Source: Metapseudomonas resinovorans DSM 21078
GTDB lineage: Bacteria; Pseudomonadota; Gammaproteobacteria; Pseudomonadales; Pseudomonadaceae
NCBI RefSeq assembly: GCF_000423545.1
Contig: NZ_AUIE01000028.1
Location: 39,223-103,222 of the forward strand
DNA: 64,000 nt
Reading direction: 5' to 3'
A program made the translations under genes and the position numbers. Positions 1-9,585 of this stretch are shown piece by piece. Positions within the stretch are counted from its first letter, which is position 1, and every line of letters starts with the position of its first letter. The notes beneath the pieces are model-generated. The model was given only the letters and a program-made list of their open reading frames with translations, searched no databases and was not told the DNA's origin.

Positions 1-407
1 TCGAGGCCACGCTTGGCGTCACCCTCGATCACGTAGCGCGGCACGTACCAGCCTTCGGTGGCGCCGACGATCGGTGCGCCCACGCCCACCACCTTGCCGG
101 CGGCAGCGGCCTTGTTCCAGGCATCGCTACGGCCGACCCATTCCTCGGCGAACACCTGGATATCGTTGTTGCCCAGGGCCTGCTCCATGGTGATGGAGTT
201 GCCCGGCAGGCTGTCGGTCTCGCAGCCGTAGCCGTTCTTCAGCACGAACTGCAGGAGGTCGGTGAGCAGCATGCCGCTCTCCCAGTTGAGCCCGGCGAAC
301 TTCACGGCCTTGCCGGATTCGCACCAGCCCTCCGCCTGGGCGGAAGCTGCCCCGGCCAGCAGGCCAGCGGCACACATCAGACTCAACACTCGCTTCTTGA
401 ATTGCAT
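1..407 (-). CDS. Betaine/histidine-type ABC transporter substrate-binding protein (partial)
   Basis: This is the N-terminal 135 codons of a periplasmic binding protein of the OpuAC (glycine betaine/proline) family; the gene runs off the left edge. An N-terminal signal peptide ends near residue 25 (SAQA). The motifs AGLNWESGM, PGNSITMEQAL and GATEGWYVPRYV match the complete paralogue at 5443-6450. In Pseudomonas hut loci a binding protein of this family (HutX) is encoded with the permease and ATPase HutW and HutV, which would lie left of the window. The placement next to hutH suggests histidine or a quaternary amine as ligand, but the ligand is inference. Confidence 0.85.
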   Translation of the reverse strand, partial: MQFKKRVLSLMCAAGLLAGAASAQAEGWCESGKAVKFAGLNWESGMLLTDLLQFVLKNGYGCETDSLPGNSITMEQALGNNDIQVFAEEWVGRSDAWNKAAAAGKVVGVGAPIVGATEGWYVPRYVIEGDAKRGL

Positions 408-459
408 GTTCCGACGCTCCTGAAACTTGGAATGGAATGAGGCAGTTCGTTCATCGACA

Positions 460-480
460 GGAGCCGGTCGTGCCGGCTCC
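460..480. other. Short perfect inverted repeat upstream of the binding-protein gene
   Basis: GGAGCCGG and CCGGCTCC form an 8-bp perfect stem with a 5-nt loop, 53 nt upstream of the start codon at 407. It has no T-tract. It may be a weak terminator for hutH transcripts or a regulatory hairpin; nothing else is evident in the 209-bp gap between the two genes. Confidence 0.4.
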
Positions 481-616
481 CGGTGCCAGTAACTGGCAAT
501 TGTTGTTTTAAGAACCGGCCACGACTCGTGATCGCCCCGGATAACTCGCGCAGCGGCGAGGTGCCTGAGCCAGGCTGGAACGCATGCGTCCCAACCTCCG
601 GCTCCTTGCTTCAGGT

Positions 617-2155
617 TCACAAGCTCGGCAGCAGCTTCGCCGGCATCAGGCTGTTCAGGCAGCCGCTGGCCAGCAGGTTGCTGGCGGTTTCGATGTCCGG
701 GGCGAAGAAGCGGTCTTCCTGGTAGTAGGCCACCTGGGCGCGCAGCAGGCCTCGGGCTTCTTCCAGCTTCGGCGAGCTCTTCAGGCCGGTGCGGAAATCC
801 AGGCCCTGGCAGGCGCCCAGCCATTCGATGGCGAGGATGCCGCGCACGTTCTCGGCCATGGCCCAGAGGCGTTTGCCGGCGTTCGGCGCCATCGACACGT
901 GGTCTTCCTGGTTGGCGGAAGTGGGCAGGCTGTCGACGCTGGCCGGGTGAGCCAGGGCCTTGTTGTCGCTGGCCAGGGCGGCTGCGGTGACCTGGGCGAT
1001 CATGAAGCCGGAGTTGACCCCGCCGTTTTCCACCAGGAAGGGCGGCAACTGCGACATGTGCATATCCATCATCAGCGAGATGCGACGCTCGGACAGCGAG
1101 CCAATTTCGGCGATGGCCAGCGCCAGGTTGTCAGCGGCCATGGCCACCGGCTCGGCGTGGAAGTTGCCCCCGGAGATCACGTCACCCTCTTCGGCGAACA
1201 CCAGCGGGTTGTCGGAGACTGCGTTGGATTCGATCTCCAGCACCTCGGCGGCCTGGCGCAGTTGCGTCAGGCAGGCGCCCATGACCTGCGGCTGGCAGCG
1301 CAGGGAGTACGGGTCCTGCACCTTGTCGCACTTCTCGTGGGAGCGGGCGATTTCGCTGCTGGCGGTGAGCAGGTCACGGTAGGCGGCTGCTACATCGATC
1401 TGGCCACGCTGGCCACGGGCGGCATGGATGCGCGGATCGAAGGGGGCGCGGGAGCCAAGCATGGCCTCGACGCTGAGGCCGCCGCAGACGGTGGCGCCCG
1501 CGAACAGGTCCTCGGCCTCGAACAGGCCACGCAGGGCATAGGCGGTGGACACCTGGGTGCCGTTGAGCAGGGCCAGGCCCTCCTTGGCGGCCAGGGTCAG
1601 CGGCTCCAGGCCGGCAACCGCCAGGGCTTCGGTGGCCGGCAGCCATTGGCCTTTGTAGCGCGCCTTGCTCTCGCCGAGCAGGATCAGGGACATGTGCGCC
1701 AGGGGCGCCAGGTCGCCGGACGCGCCCACCGAGCCTTTCAGCGGAATGTGCGGGTAGACCTCGGCATTGATCAGTGCGACCAGGGCGTCGATCACCTTGC
1801 GGCGGATACCGGAGAAACCACGTGCCAGGCTGTTCACCTTGAGCAGCATGATCAGACGCACCATGGCATCGTCCAGCGGCTCGCCAACACCGGCGGCGTG
1901 GGACAGCACCAGCGAGCGCTGCAGCTTTTCCAGGTCGGCCGGGGCGATGCGGGTCGAGGCCAGCAGGCCAAATCCGGTGTTGATGCCGTAGGCGGTGCGG
2001 CCTTCAGCGACGATGCTCTCGACGCAGGCGACACTGGCGTCGATGGCCTTTCCGGCGCTGGCGTCCAGGGTCACATGCACGGGCGCGTGGAAGACCTGGC
2101 GCAGCTGCGCCAGGGTCAGGGTTCCGGGTTTCAGGTTCAGCGCGTTCACGCTCAT
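617..2155 (-). CDS. hutH: Histidine ammonia-lyase
   Basis: Cytoplasmic enzyme that deaminates L-histidine to urocanate, the first step of histidine degradation. The 512-aa length is typical. The Ala-Ser-Gly triad that cyclises to the MIO electrophile is residues 145-147 within [15 protein letters not shown], and the GINTGFG motif (residues 57-63) and [11 protein letters not shown] segment are intact. Its ATG overlaps the hutU stop by 4 nt (ATGA, 2152-2155), so the two genes are translationally coupled. The HutC-type operator at 5241-5254 ahead of the first gene of the operon is the likely control point. Confidence 0.97.
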   Translation of the reverse strand: MSVNALNLKPGTLTLAQLRQVFHAPVHVTLDASAGKAIDASVACVESIVAEGRTAYGINTGFGLLASTRIAPADLEKLQRSLVLSHAAGVGEPLDDAMVRLIMLLKVNSLARGFSGIRRKVIDALVALINAEVYPHIPLKGSVGASGDLAPLAHMSLILLGESKARYKGQWLPATEALAVAGLEPLTLAAKEGLALLNGTQVSTAYALRGLFEAEDLFAGATVCGGLSVEAMLGSRAPFDPRIHAARGQRGQIDVAAAYRDLLTASSEIARSHEKCDKVQDPYSLRCQPQVMGACLTQLRQAAEVLEIESNAVSDNPLVFAEEGDVISGGNFHAEPVAMAADNLALAIAEIGSLSERRISLMMDMHMSQLPPFLVENGGVNSGFMIAQVTAAALASDNKALAHPASVDSLPTSANQEDHVSMAPNAGKRLWAMAENVRGILAIEWLGACQGLDFRTGLKSSPKLEEARGLLRAQVAYYQEDRFFAPDIETASNLLASGCLNSLMPAKLLPSL

Positions 2156-3822
2156 TCTCCTTTGCCGATCATGGGCAGGTTCAGGCCCTGCTCACGTGCG
2201 CAATCAATGGCGATCTGGTAGCCCGCATCGGCATGGCGCATCACGCCGGTGCCTGGGTCGTTGGTCAGTACGCGAGCGATGCGTGCAGCGGCTTCGTCGG
2301 TACCGTCGCAGACAATCACCATGCCCGAATGCTGGGAGAAGCCCATGCCCACGCCGCCGCCATGGTGCAGGGACACCCAGGTCGCGCCGCTGGCGGTGTT
2401 CAGCAGGGCGTTGAGCAGCGGCCAGTCGGAGACGGCGTCGGAACCGTCCTGCATGGCTTCGGTTTCGCGGTTCGGGCTGGAGACCGAGCCGGAGTCCAGG
2501 TGGTCGCGGCCGATGACGATGGGCGCCGACAGCTCGCCGCTGCGCACCATTTCGTTGAAGGCCAGGCCGAGCTTGGCGCGCAGGCCCAGGCCAACCCAGC
2601 AGATTCGTGCCGGCAGGCCCTGGAAGCTGATGCGCTCGCGGGCCATGTCCAGCCAGCGGTGCAGGTGAGCGTCGTCTGGAATCAGTTCCTTGACCTTGGC
2701 GTCGGTCTTGTAGATGTCCTGCGGATCACCGGACAGCGCGGCCCAGCGGAACGGACCGATACCGCGGCAGAACAGCGGACGGATGTAGGCCGGAACGAAG
2801 CCGGGGAAGTCGAAGGCGTTGGCCACGCCCTCTTCCTTGGCCATCTGGCGGATGTTGTTGCCGTAGTCGAAGGTGGGCACGCCCATCTTCTGGAAGTCCA
2901 GCATGGCTTGTACGTGGACGGCCATGGACTGTTTGGCAGCCTTGACCACCGCAGCCGGGTCGCTCTTCGCGCGGTCGCGGTACTGCTCCCAGCTCCAGCC
3001 GATCGGCAGGTAACCATTGAGCGGGTCGTGGGCGCTGGTCTGGTCGGTGACCATGTCCGGGCGTACGCCGCGGCGGACCAGTTCCGGCAGGATCTCGGCG
3101 GCGTTACCCAGCAGGGCGATGGAGATCGCCTTGCCTTCGGCGGTGTACTTGGCGATGCGTGCCAGGGCGTCGTCCAGGTCCTTGGCCTGCTCGTCGACGT
3201 AGCGGCTGCGCAGGCGGAAGTCGATGCTGGTCTGCTGGCATTCGATGTTCAGCGAGCAGGCGCCGGCCAGGGTCGCGGCCAGGGGCTGGGCGCCACCCAT
3301 GCCGCCGAGGCCAGCGGTGAGCACCCAGCGCCCGGTGAGGTTGCCGTCGTAGTGCTGACGACCCGCCTCGACGAAGGTTTCATAGGTGCCCTGGACGATG
3401 CCCTGGCTACCGATATAGATCCAGCTGCCGGCGGTCATCTGGCCGTACATGGCCAGGCCCTTGGCATCCAGTTCATTGAAGTGTTCCCAGGTGGCCCAGT
3501 GGGGTACCAGGTTGGAGTTGGCAATCAGCACGCGCGGGGCATTGGCGTGGGTCTTGAACACGCCGACCGGCTTGCCGGATTGCACCAGCAGGGTCTCGTC
3601 TTCATTCAGCGCTTTCAGGGTCTCGACGATCTTGTCGTAGCACTCCCAGTTGCGCGCAGCCCGACCGATGCCGCCGTAGACCACCAGTTCCTTCGGATTC
3701 TCCGCCACCTCGGGGTCGAGGTTGTTCATCAGCATGCGCAGCGGCGCTTCGGTCAGCCAGCTCTTGGCGTTCAGCTTGGTGCCACGTGGGGCGCGGATTT
3801 CGGTGTCACGGAATTTGGTCAT
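2152..3822 (-). CDS. hutU: Urocanate hydratase
   Basis: NAD-dependent cytoplasmic enzyme converting urocanate to imidazolone propionate, the second step of histidine catabolism. The 556-aa length is standard. The nucleotide-binding segment [19 protein letters not shown] and the active-site region [20 protein letters not shown] are both present. It lies 39 nt downstream of the YjiH-type membrane protein gene and overlaps hutH by 4 nt, so all three are probably one transcript. Urocanate, its substrate, is the known inducer that releases HutC in pseudomonads. Confidence 0.97.
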   Translation of the reverse strand: MTKFRDTEIRAPRGTKLNAKSWLTEAPLRMLMNNLDPEVAENPKELVVYGGIGRAARNWECYDKIVETLKALNEDETLLVQSGKPVGVFKTHANAPRVLIANSNLVPHWATWEHFNELDAKGLAMYGQMTAGSWIYIGSQGIVQGTYETFVEAGRQHYDGNLTGRWVLTAGLGGMGGAQPLAATLAGACSLNIECQQTSIDFRLRSRYVDEQAKDLDDALARIAKYTAEGKAISIALLGNAAEILPELVRRGVRPDMVTDQTSAHDPLNGYLPIGWSWEQYRDRAKSDPAAVVKAAKQSMAVHVQAMLDFQKMGVPTFDYGNNIRQMAKEEGVANAFDFPGFVPAYIRPLFCRGIGPFRWAALSGDPQDIYKTDAKVKELIPDDAHLHRWLDMARERISFQGLPARICWVGLGLRAKLGLAFNEMVRSGELSAPIVIGRDHLDSGSVSSPNRETEAMQDGSDAVSDWPLLNALLNTASGATWVSLHHGGGVGMGFSQHSGMVIVCDGTDEAAARIARVLTNDPGTGVMRHADAGYQIAIDCAREQGLNLPMIGKGE

Positions 3823-3861
3823 GGCAGACTCCTCATTAAAGGGTAGTAGCGGGGGCGGCGA

Positions 3862-5187
3862 TCAGAGCCAGCCCATGAATTGGGCCAGGTAAGCCAGCGG
3901 GATGCTGAACACCAGGCTGAGAATGGTGCGCTGCAGCCAGACCACCAGCAGGTCGCGCAGGCTCAGCGGAATCCGCGTGGCGAGCACGCAGGGAATCGAA
4001 GCAGAGAGGAACAGCACGCTGCTGACCGAAACGATGGCGGCAACAAACTTGACCACGACGTCGGCATCTTTCAGCAGCATGGCGGGCAGGAACATTTCGG
4101 CCAGGCCGGCGGAGATCGCGCGGGCCACTTCCATAGGCTCGTTCAGGCCGAACAGCCAGGTGACCGGGTAGAGCAGGACACCGACGGCGTCGAACAGCGG
4201 GGTGTATTTGGCCGCCAGCAGGCCCAGCAGGCCGACAGCAAGGATGCTCGGCAGGATCGCGGCGGTCATGCGCAAGCCATCGACGAAGGTTTCCCGCAGC
4301 GAGACCGCAAGGGGCGGCGCGACGCTCGCCTGCTCCATGCCGGCCTGCCAGGCGCTGCGCAGGCGGCCCACACCAGGCTGCAGCTGCGGTTCGGGAATGG
4401 GCTCGGACGGCAAGCGGGAAAGCGGATAGATGCGCGCGCTGACGGCAGTCACGGCGAAGGTCACGGCCATGGCACCCCAGAAATACAGGTTCCACTGGTC
4501 CATCAGACCCAGGGTCTTGGCGATGATCACCATGAAGGGGGCGGAAACCGTGGAGAAGCCGGTGGCGATGATGGCCGCTTCACGCACGTTGTAGTGGCCC
4601 TGCTGGTACATGCGGTCAGTGATCAGCAGGCCGACGGAGTAGCTGCCAACGAAGGAGGCGACGGCATCGATCGCCGATTTGCCCGGCGTGCGCCAGATCG
4701 GCCGCATCACCGGCTGCATCAGCACACCGATCAATTCCAGCAGGCCGAAACCGATCAGGAACACCAGCGACAGCGCGCCCAACGGCACGATCAGGGCCAG
4801 GCTGAGCACCAGCTTGTCGAACAGGAAGGGCAGCATCCCAGGCTGATAGATGGCTGCCGGGCCGAACTGGAACAGGTAGGCCACGCCGATCAGCAGGCCA
4901 ATCACCTTCAGCACGCTGAACACGAGCCGCGTCGTGCCGTTGCGCCAACTGCCGCTGTACCAGGGCTCGATCGCGCCAAACAGCATGAACAGCAGCGCAA
5001 GACCGATCACCACGGGCCGCGCATGCGTCTGCAGCGCCGTGGCGGCGTGGTCCAGCAGGATGGTCGAACGGCCGGCGATCTCGAACGGCACGAAGAACAG
5101 GACCAACCCGATCAGGCTATAGCCCAGCAACCGGGCCAAGGCATATCCGCGGGAGGAGGCGAGGGTTGGCGATAGCTCTTCGGGCAT
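3862..5187 (-). CDS. YjiH-type inner-membrane protein in the hut operon
   Basis: A 441-aa polytopic membrane protein with about ten hydrophobic segments, resembling the YjiH / nucleoside-recognition (GATE) domain family. The start at 5187 (peptide begins MPEELSPTLASS) is chosen because GGAGA lies 8 nt upstream; the frame stays open further upstream but that part covers the operator at 5241-5254. It heads the hutU-hutH transcript. Function in this family is poorly defined. The position suggests a role in uptake or exchange of histidine or urocanate, possibly in place of the HutT-type permeases usual in hut operons; this is inference. Confidence 0.8.
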   Translation of the reverse strand: MPEELSPTLASSRGYALARLLGYSLIGLVLFFVPFEIAGRSTILLDHAATALQTHARPVVIGLALLFMLFGAIEPWYSGSWRNGTTRLVFSVLKVIGLLIGVAYLFQFGPAAIYQPGMLPFLFDKLVLSLALIVPLGALSLVFLIGFGLLELIGVLMQPVMRPIWRTPGKSAIDAVASFVGSYSVGLLITDRMYQQGHYNVREAAIIATGFSTVSAPFMVIIAKTLGLMDQWNLYFWGAMAVTFAVTAVSARIYPLSRLPSEPIPEPQLQPGVGRLRSAWQAGMEQASVAPPLAVSLRETFVDGLRMTAAILPSILAVGLLGLLAAKYTPLFDAVGVLLYPVTWLFGLNEPMEVARAISAGLAEMFLPAMLLKDADVVVKFVAAIVSVSSVLFLSASIPCVLATRIPLSLRDLLVVWLQRTILSLVFSIPLAYLAQFMGWL

Positions 5188-5240
5188 CTTTATTCTCCGT
5201 TGGCGATAGAGGGCGGGGTGAATGTCTGAACACATCTCTA

Positions 5241-5254
5241 CTTGTACATACAAG
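5241..5254. promoter_or_regulatory. HutC-type operator
   Basis: CTTGTACATACAAG is a near-perfect dyad (its reverse complement is CTTGTATGTACAAG), 54 bp upstream of the YjiH-type gene. It matches the pseudomonad HutC operator core TTGTA-TACAA as I recall it. HutC should repress the YjiH-hutU-hutH operon here until urocanate accumulates. Confidence 0.75.
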
Positions 5255-5442
5255 CATAAGCAAGCAAAGGGCCAACTCCTTTGCCATGGAGGTGAATCCA
5301 CGGAAAAGCCTTGTGTGACGGGGGACGGAGGGAAGCGGTAGGTGGTGCGACGCGAACTGACCAGGCATCTCAATCTGTTACCAAACGGCAAAATGCCCGA
5401 TTTCGAAGCACTCAGGCCCCAGATTGGGGCCTTAGGTAACAA

Positions 5443-6450
5443 TCACTTCAGGGAAGCATCGACGCGTTGGGCGACTTCCGCCGGCACCCAGCTCGACCAG
5501 ATGTCCCTGTGCTGGCGAAAGAAGGCGTCAGCCATTGGACCCGCCTCGGCGCGCTCCTCGGCCATGCGTGCCAGGATGCCGTTGAACAGCGGCAGCGGGA
5601 TCTCCACCTGTTCGAACACCTGCACCAGCGCCGGCGCCTTTTCATGCAGCTCGCGGGAGACGCCGATAGAGAGCTTCGCCGGTAACGAACGCGTACCGAT
5701 GGGCTTGGGGTGCTTCGGGTCGATCAGCGTTTCCCAGGCCTTCTGATCGAACGGCGGCTCGTCCAGCTGCACCAGCTTGTAACGCCCCATCAGCGGCGTC
5801 GGCGACCAGTAGTAGAAGAGGATCGGCTGGCGTTGGCGGATGGCCGAAGTAATGGCCGCATCCAGCGCCGGGCCGGTGCCCGTGCGGAAGTTCACGTAGC
5901 TGCCTTCCAGTCCGTAGGCCTTGAGTTTCTGGCTGTTGACGCCTTCGCAGGTCCAGCCGGTGGGGCAGTTGTAGAAGCGCCCCTTGCTGCGATCCTCCGG
6001 GTCCTTGAACAGCGCCTTGAAGCGCGGCAGGTCGCTCACCGAACGCAGGTCCGCGGCGGGCGCACCCTCGCCCTTCACCAGGTAATCCGGCACCCACCAG
6101 CCTTCGGTGGCACCCTTCACCGGCTCGCCGACGGCGAAGACTTCACCGGCCGCTTCGGCCTTGCGCCACAACTCGCTGCGGCCAGCCCACTGCTCGGCAA
6201 TCACCTGGATATCGTTCTGCCGCAGGGCGTTTTCCATGGTCAGGGTGTTACCGGGCAGAACATCGGTCTTGCAGCCGTAGCCCTTCTCCAGCAGCACCCG
6301 CAACACTTCGGTGGTGAACATGCCGCTTTCCCAGTTCAGGCCAGCCAGCATCACCGGCTTGGGATAGGGACACTCGGCGGCTTCGGCCTCCAGAGAGGCC
6401 GGCAGGACCAGGGACAGGACAATGGCAACGAGAACGCTGTGGCGGGGCAT
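5443..6450 (-). CDS. Betaine/histidine-type ABC transporter substrate-binding protein
   Basis: Complete 335-aa periplasmic binding protein of the OpuAC family. It has a signal peptide of about 24 residues (ending near EAEA) and the same motif series as the partial protein at the left edge: AGLNWESGMFT, PGNTLTMENAL, GATEGWWVPDYLV. The start at 6450 has GGAG 6 nt upstream. No permease or ATPase gene is adjacent, so it may share the transporter encoded beyond the left edge. It lies between hutD and the hutU operon, which suggests a histidine-related ligand, but choline or betaine cannot be excluded. Confidence 0.88.
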   Translation of the reverse strand: MPRHSVLVAIVLSLVLPASLEAEAAECPYPKPVMLAGLNWESGMFTTEVLRVLLEKGYGCKTDVLPGNTLTMENALRQNDIQVIAEQWAGRSELWRKAEAAGEVFAVGEPVKGATEGWWVPDYLVKGEGAPAADLRSVSDLPRFKALFKDPEDRSKGRFYNCPTGWTCEGVNSQKLKAYGLEGSYVNFRTGTGPALDAAITSAIRQRQPILFYYWSPTPLMGRYKLVQLDEPPFDQKAWETLIDPKHPKPIGTRSLPAKLSIGVSRELHEKAPALVQVFEQVEIPLPLFNGILARMAEERAEAGPMADAFFRQHRDIWSSWVPAEVAQRVDASLK

Positions 6451-6545
6451 GGGCGGCTCCGGTAGGCGTGGCGGGCGACAGGGTTAGGTGTAGACCCTAT
6501 GGCGCGGTCGTGCCCGACGGAAACTCGGTGGAAGACTTTTCCTGT

Positions 6546-6641
6546 GGGGGCGAACTCATTCGCCAAGCAGGCCGAAGGCCTGCCGTTGGAGGCTCTCGGG
6601 GGCAGCTGCGCTGCCCTTGGCGAATGAATTCGCCCCTACGC
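6546..6641. repeat. Palindromic REP-like element (intact copy)
   Basis: GGGGCGAACTCATTCGCCAAG at the left and its near-complement CTTGGCGAATGAATTCGCCCC at the right close a fold that contains two smaller hairpins (GCAGGCC/GGCCTGC and GGCAGC/GCTGCC). The same element is found interrupted near 46.7-46.9 kb and, in part, near 20.71-20.89 kb. Confidence 0.7.
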
Positions 6642-7235
6642 AGTTGGAGCCGGCTTGGGAATCAGCTCGATCAGGCAGACCGTGCCGGTGCCGCTCAGCT
6701 TCACCCCGGCCAGGGCGCCGGCGCTTTCCAGGTGCAAGCAGTCGTGCCGACCCAGGACCGCTGACACCTGGCCTTCGTGCGCAAGGCTCACTCCGCCTTC
6801 GGCAGCGAACAACAACAGGGGGCTGGCGGACGAGAAGAATTCGGCCTCACCCGCGACCTGCAGCCATTGCAGACGTGCGGCGTAACGCGTGGGCGAGTAG
6901 ATGAGGTTGAAATCGCGGATCGGCCCGTCGATCAGCTCGCACCGCACTGCGCTACCGCCATCGAAAGCGAACGCATCCAGGGCGGTGAGTGTGCGGGACC
7001 ATTGCCCATCCACTTCCAGGCGCATGCCGGCACCTTCCAGCACGGTGATCACCCGCTGGTAGCCGGTAAAGGCGGAGAAGCCGCCGGACTCGCCGACATC
7101 GGCGATGGACAGGCGCCAGCCGAAGCCGTCGAGACCGTCGCCTGCGTCGCGGGCGATTTCCAGGGTGGAACCGGCGCCGTTCTTCCACGGCATACGGGGG
7201 TAATCGGCGGCGCGCAGCAGGCGGGATTGGGTCAT
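6636..7235 (-). CDS. hutD: HutD-family protein
   Basis: A 199-aa cytoplasmic protein of the HutD/Ves cupin family (RAADYPRMPWKNGAGSTLEIARD near the N-terminus, residues 7-29). The start at 7235 is chosen because it overlaps the hutC stop by 4 nt (7232-7235); the open frame further upstream lies inside hutC. HutD is proposed in Pseudomonas fluorescens to set an upper limit on hut expression. The hutC-hutD pair forms one transcript. Confidence 0.92.
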   Translation of the reverse strand: MTQSRLLRAADYPRMPWKNGAGSTLEIARDAGDGLDGFGWRLSIADVGESGGFSAFTGYQRVITVLEGAGMRLEVDGQWSRTLTALDAFAFDGGSAVRCELIDGPIRDFNLIYSPTRYAARLQWLQVAGEAEFFSSASPLLLFAAEGGVSLAHEGQVSAVLGRHDCLHLESAGALAGVKLSGTGTVCLIELIPKPAPTA

Positions 7236-7987
7236 GAACCGAAACGTCCTTCGAGGCGGTAGCGGGAACCGGGGTAGAGCAGGCGTGCGCTGGTCACGGT
7301 ATTGCGCCCGGACCAGGTGCGCCGGCGAATCAGCAGGCAGGGCTCGCCCCGCTCGATCTGCAGCAGCTTGCATTCATCGGCGTCGGCCAGGATGGCTTCG
7401 ACCACATGCTCGCCTTCGGTCAGCGGTGCCACCTGGGACAGATAGGCGTAGGGCGTCAGGCGGGTGAAGTCCTGCTTCAGGTAATCAGGGGCGACGGCGG
7501 GGTTCACGAAGCGGTCTTCGATCTGCACCGGCACGTCGTTCTCGAAATGCACGATGCGCGAGTGGAACACCCGTTGGCCTTCGCGCAGGTCCAGCGCCAT
7601 CGCACGCTCGGGCCCGGCCACTTCATCCACCAGGCTGACCACCACGCAGTGGTGGCGATGGCCGCGTGCGGCGATCTCTTCGGCGATGTTGTGCACTTCG
7701 AACAGGGCCGACTGGCCCTTGGGCTCGGCGACGAAAGTGCCCACGCCCTGCATGCGCACCAGCAACCCTTCGGCGGTCAGCTCGCGCAGCGCGCGGTTGA
7801 TGGTCATGCGGCTGAAGCCCAGCTCATTGACCAGTTCGCTCTCGGACGGCACGCGGTAGTGCGGTGGCCAGGCTCCGCTCTGGATCTGCTGGCTGATCAT
7901 CTGTTTGACGCGGGCATAGAGGGGTGCAGGAGCTTCCCCGATCTGGGCGGCCAGCGAGGACGGTGCGACGACGGGTGAACTGGGCAC
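7232..7987 (-). CDS. hutC: Histidine utilisation repressor, GntR/HutC family
   Basis: A 251-aa transcriptional repressor with an N-terminal GntR winged helix (about residues 20-85, including PSESELVNELGFSRMTINRA) and a C-terminal UTRA effector domain that binds urocanate. I chose the GTG at 7987 because AAGGAGA lies 6 nt upstream and the length then fits HutC; an ATG at 8068 gives an unlikely 27-residue extension. It is divergent from hutF, with an operator-like dyad at 8134-8149, so autoregulation is likely. It is co-transcribed with hutD. Confidence 0.93.
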   Translation of the reverse strand: MPSSPVVAPSSLAAQIGEAPAPLYARVKQMISQQIQSGAWPPHYRVPSESELVNELGFSRMTINRALRELTAEGLLVRMQGVGTFVAEPKGQSALFEVHNIAEEIAARGHRHHCVVVSLVDEVAGPERAMALDLREGQRVFHSRIVHFENDVPVQIEDRFVNPAVAPDYLKQDFTRLTPYAYLSQVAPLTEGEHVVEAILADADECKLLQIERGEPCLLIRRRTWSGRNTVTSARLLYPGSRYRLEGRFGS

Positions 7988-8133
7988 GGGAATCTCCTTG
8001 TCGGCGAAGAGGCAGGACCCTGGAAGGAAAACAGGCTGAGCCCGGAACTGGGTGCCCGCTCCCGGCATGTACCGGAATCGACAACTCCAGACAAGTGCGC
8101 GACTGACGTGAGTTTACGTTACCCGCAAACGTC

Positions 8134-8149
8134 TGTATATGTATATACA
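8134..8149. promoter_or_regulatory. HutC-type operator between hutC and hutF
   Basis: TGTATATGTATATACA is an imperfect dyad in the 193-bp hutC-hutF intergenic region, 31 nt before the hutF start. It resembles the site at 5241-5254 and the HutC consensus. It probably lies over or just downstream of the hutF promoter. Confidence 0.65.
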
Positions 8150-8180
8150 AATAAAACCACCCATGCCAGGGCCCCTCACC

Positions 8181-9545
8181 ATGTCCGCATTCTTCGCCGA
8201 ACGCGCCCTCTTGCCGCAAGGCTGGGCTCGCAACGTCCGCCTCGAAGTATCCATCAACGGCCTGATCGAGCAGGTCCTGACCGATGCCAGCTCAGAAGGC
8301 GCCGAGCGCCTCCAGGGCCCCGTGCTGGCGGGCATGCCGAACCTGCACTCCCACGCCTTCCAACGCGCCATGGCCGGGCTTGCCGAAGTCGCGGGCAACC
8401 CCAACGACAGCTTCTGGACCTGGCGCGACCTGATGTACCGGCTGGTGGGCCGACTCAACCCGGAGCAGGTGGAGGTCATCGCCCGCCAGCTCTATATCGA
8501 AATGCTCAAGGCCGGCTACACCGGCGTCGCCGAGTTCCACTACGTGCACCATGACGCTGACGGCCGCCGCTATGCCGACCCCGCCGAGCTGTCCCTGCGG
8601 GTCAGTCAGGCCGCTCGCGACGCCGGCATCGGCCTGACCCTGCTACCGGTGCTCTACAGCCACGCAGGCTTCGGTGGCCAGGCGCCCAACGACGGGCAAC
8701 GACGCTTTATCCACAGCACCGACAGCTACCTGGCCCTGCAAGAGCGCCTGCGCGGCGAAATCGCCCGACAACCCAATCAACAACTGGGGCTGTGCTTCCA
8801 CTCCCTGCGCGCGGTCACGCCCGAGCAACTGAGCGCAGTGCTGGCGGCGGAACAGGGCGCTCGCCCCATTCATATCCACATCGCCGAGCAGCAGAAGGAA
8901 GTGGATGACTGCCTGGCCTGGAGTGGCCGACGCCCACTGCAATGGCTGTACGAGCATGCGCCGGTGGACGAACGCTGGTGCCTGGTGCACGCCACCCATG
9001 CCGAAGCCGGAGAAGTAGCGGCCATGGCCACAAGCGGCGCGGTAGCCGGCCTCTGCCTGACCACCGAAGCCAACCTGGGCGATGGCATCTTCCCGGCGGT
9101 GGACTTCCTCGCCCAGGGCGGCCGCCTGGGCATCGGCTCCGATAGCCATGTGTCGGTCAGCGTGGTGGAGGAACTGCGCTGGCTGGAGTACGGCCAGCGC
9201 CTGCGTGACCAGCGCCGCAACCGCTTGTACCGCGCCGACCAGCCCCAGGTCGGCCGCACCCTGTTCGATGCCGCCCTTGCCGGTGGCGCCCAGGCCCTTG
9301 GTCAGCCTGTGGGCGCACTGGAAGTCGGCAAGCGTGCCGACTGGATCGTGCTTGACGGCGATGACCCCTATCTCGCCACCGCCGACGGTGACGCCCTGCT
9401 CAACCGCTGGCTGTTCGCTGGCGGCGACCGCCAGGTGCGTGATGTGATGGTGGCGGGGAACTGGGTAGTGCGCGAGGGCCGACATGCGGCGGAAGCGGAA
9501 ACGGCCAAGGCCTTTGCCGGGGTACTGCGGGAAGTCCTGCGCTAG
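8181..9545 (+). CDS. hutF: Formimidoylglutamate deiminase
   Basis: A 454-aa amidohydrolase that converts N-formimino-L-glutamate to N-formyl-L-glutamate and ammonia in the five-step histidine pathway of pseudomonads. The zinc ligands HxH are His56 and His58 in MPNLHSHAFQ; later metal and substrate motifs include the LVHATHAEAGE segment and GSDSHVSV. The ATG at 8181 (MSAFFAERALLP) is preferred over the in-frame ATG at 8139, because the latter lies inside the operator. It is transcribed away from hutC. Confidence 0.95.
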   Translation: MSAFFAERALLPQGWARNVRLEVSINGLIEQVLTDASSEGAERLQGPVLAGMPNLHSHAFQRAMAGLAEVAGNPNDSFWTWRDLMYRLVGRLNPEQVEVIARQLYIEMLKAGYTGVAEFHYVHHDADGRRYADPAELSLRVSQAARDAGIGLTLLPVLYSHAGFGGQAPNDGQRRFIHSTDSYLALQERLRGEIARQPNQQLGLCFHSLRAVTPEQLSAVLAAEQGARPIHIHIAEQQKEVDDCLAWSGRRPLQWLYEHAPVDERWCLVHATHAEAGEVAAMATSGAVAGLCLTTEANLGDGIFPAVDFLAQGGRLGIGSDSHVSVSVVEELRWLEYGQRLRDQRRNRLYRADQPQVGRTLFDAALAGGAQALGQPVGALEVGKRADWIVLDGDDPYLATADGDALLNRWLFAGGDRQVRDVMVAGNWVVREGRHAAEAETAKAFAGVLREVLR

Positions 9546-9560
9546 CCCGAGCCGTCCTCA

Positions 9561-9585
9561 CCCCTCTCCTCTTCAGGGAGAGGGG
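9561..9585. repeat. Hairpin between convergent hutF and lipocalin genes
   Basis: CCCCTCTCC and GGAGAGGGG form a 9-bp perfect stem with a 7-nt loop. It overlaps the last codons of the lipocalin gene (the Ser-Pro repeats). It resembles a dispersed CCCTCTCC...GGAGAGGG repeat common in these genomes and may end both transcripts, although there is no T-run. Confidence 0.5.

Noticed and set aside
584..5175. Long plus-strand open frames opposite hutH, hutU and the YjiH-type gene
   Set aside because: They are exactly antisense to conserved genes, have Gly/His/Gln-rich compositions typical of high-GC shadow frames and resemble no protein family.
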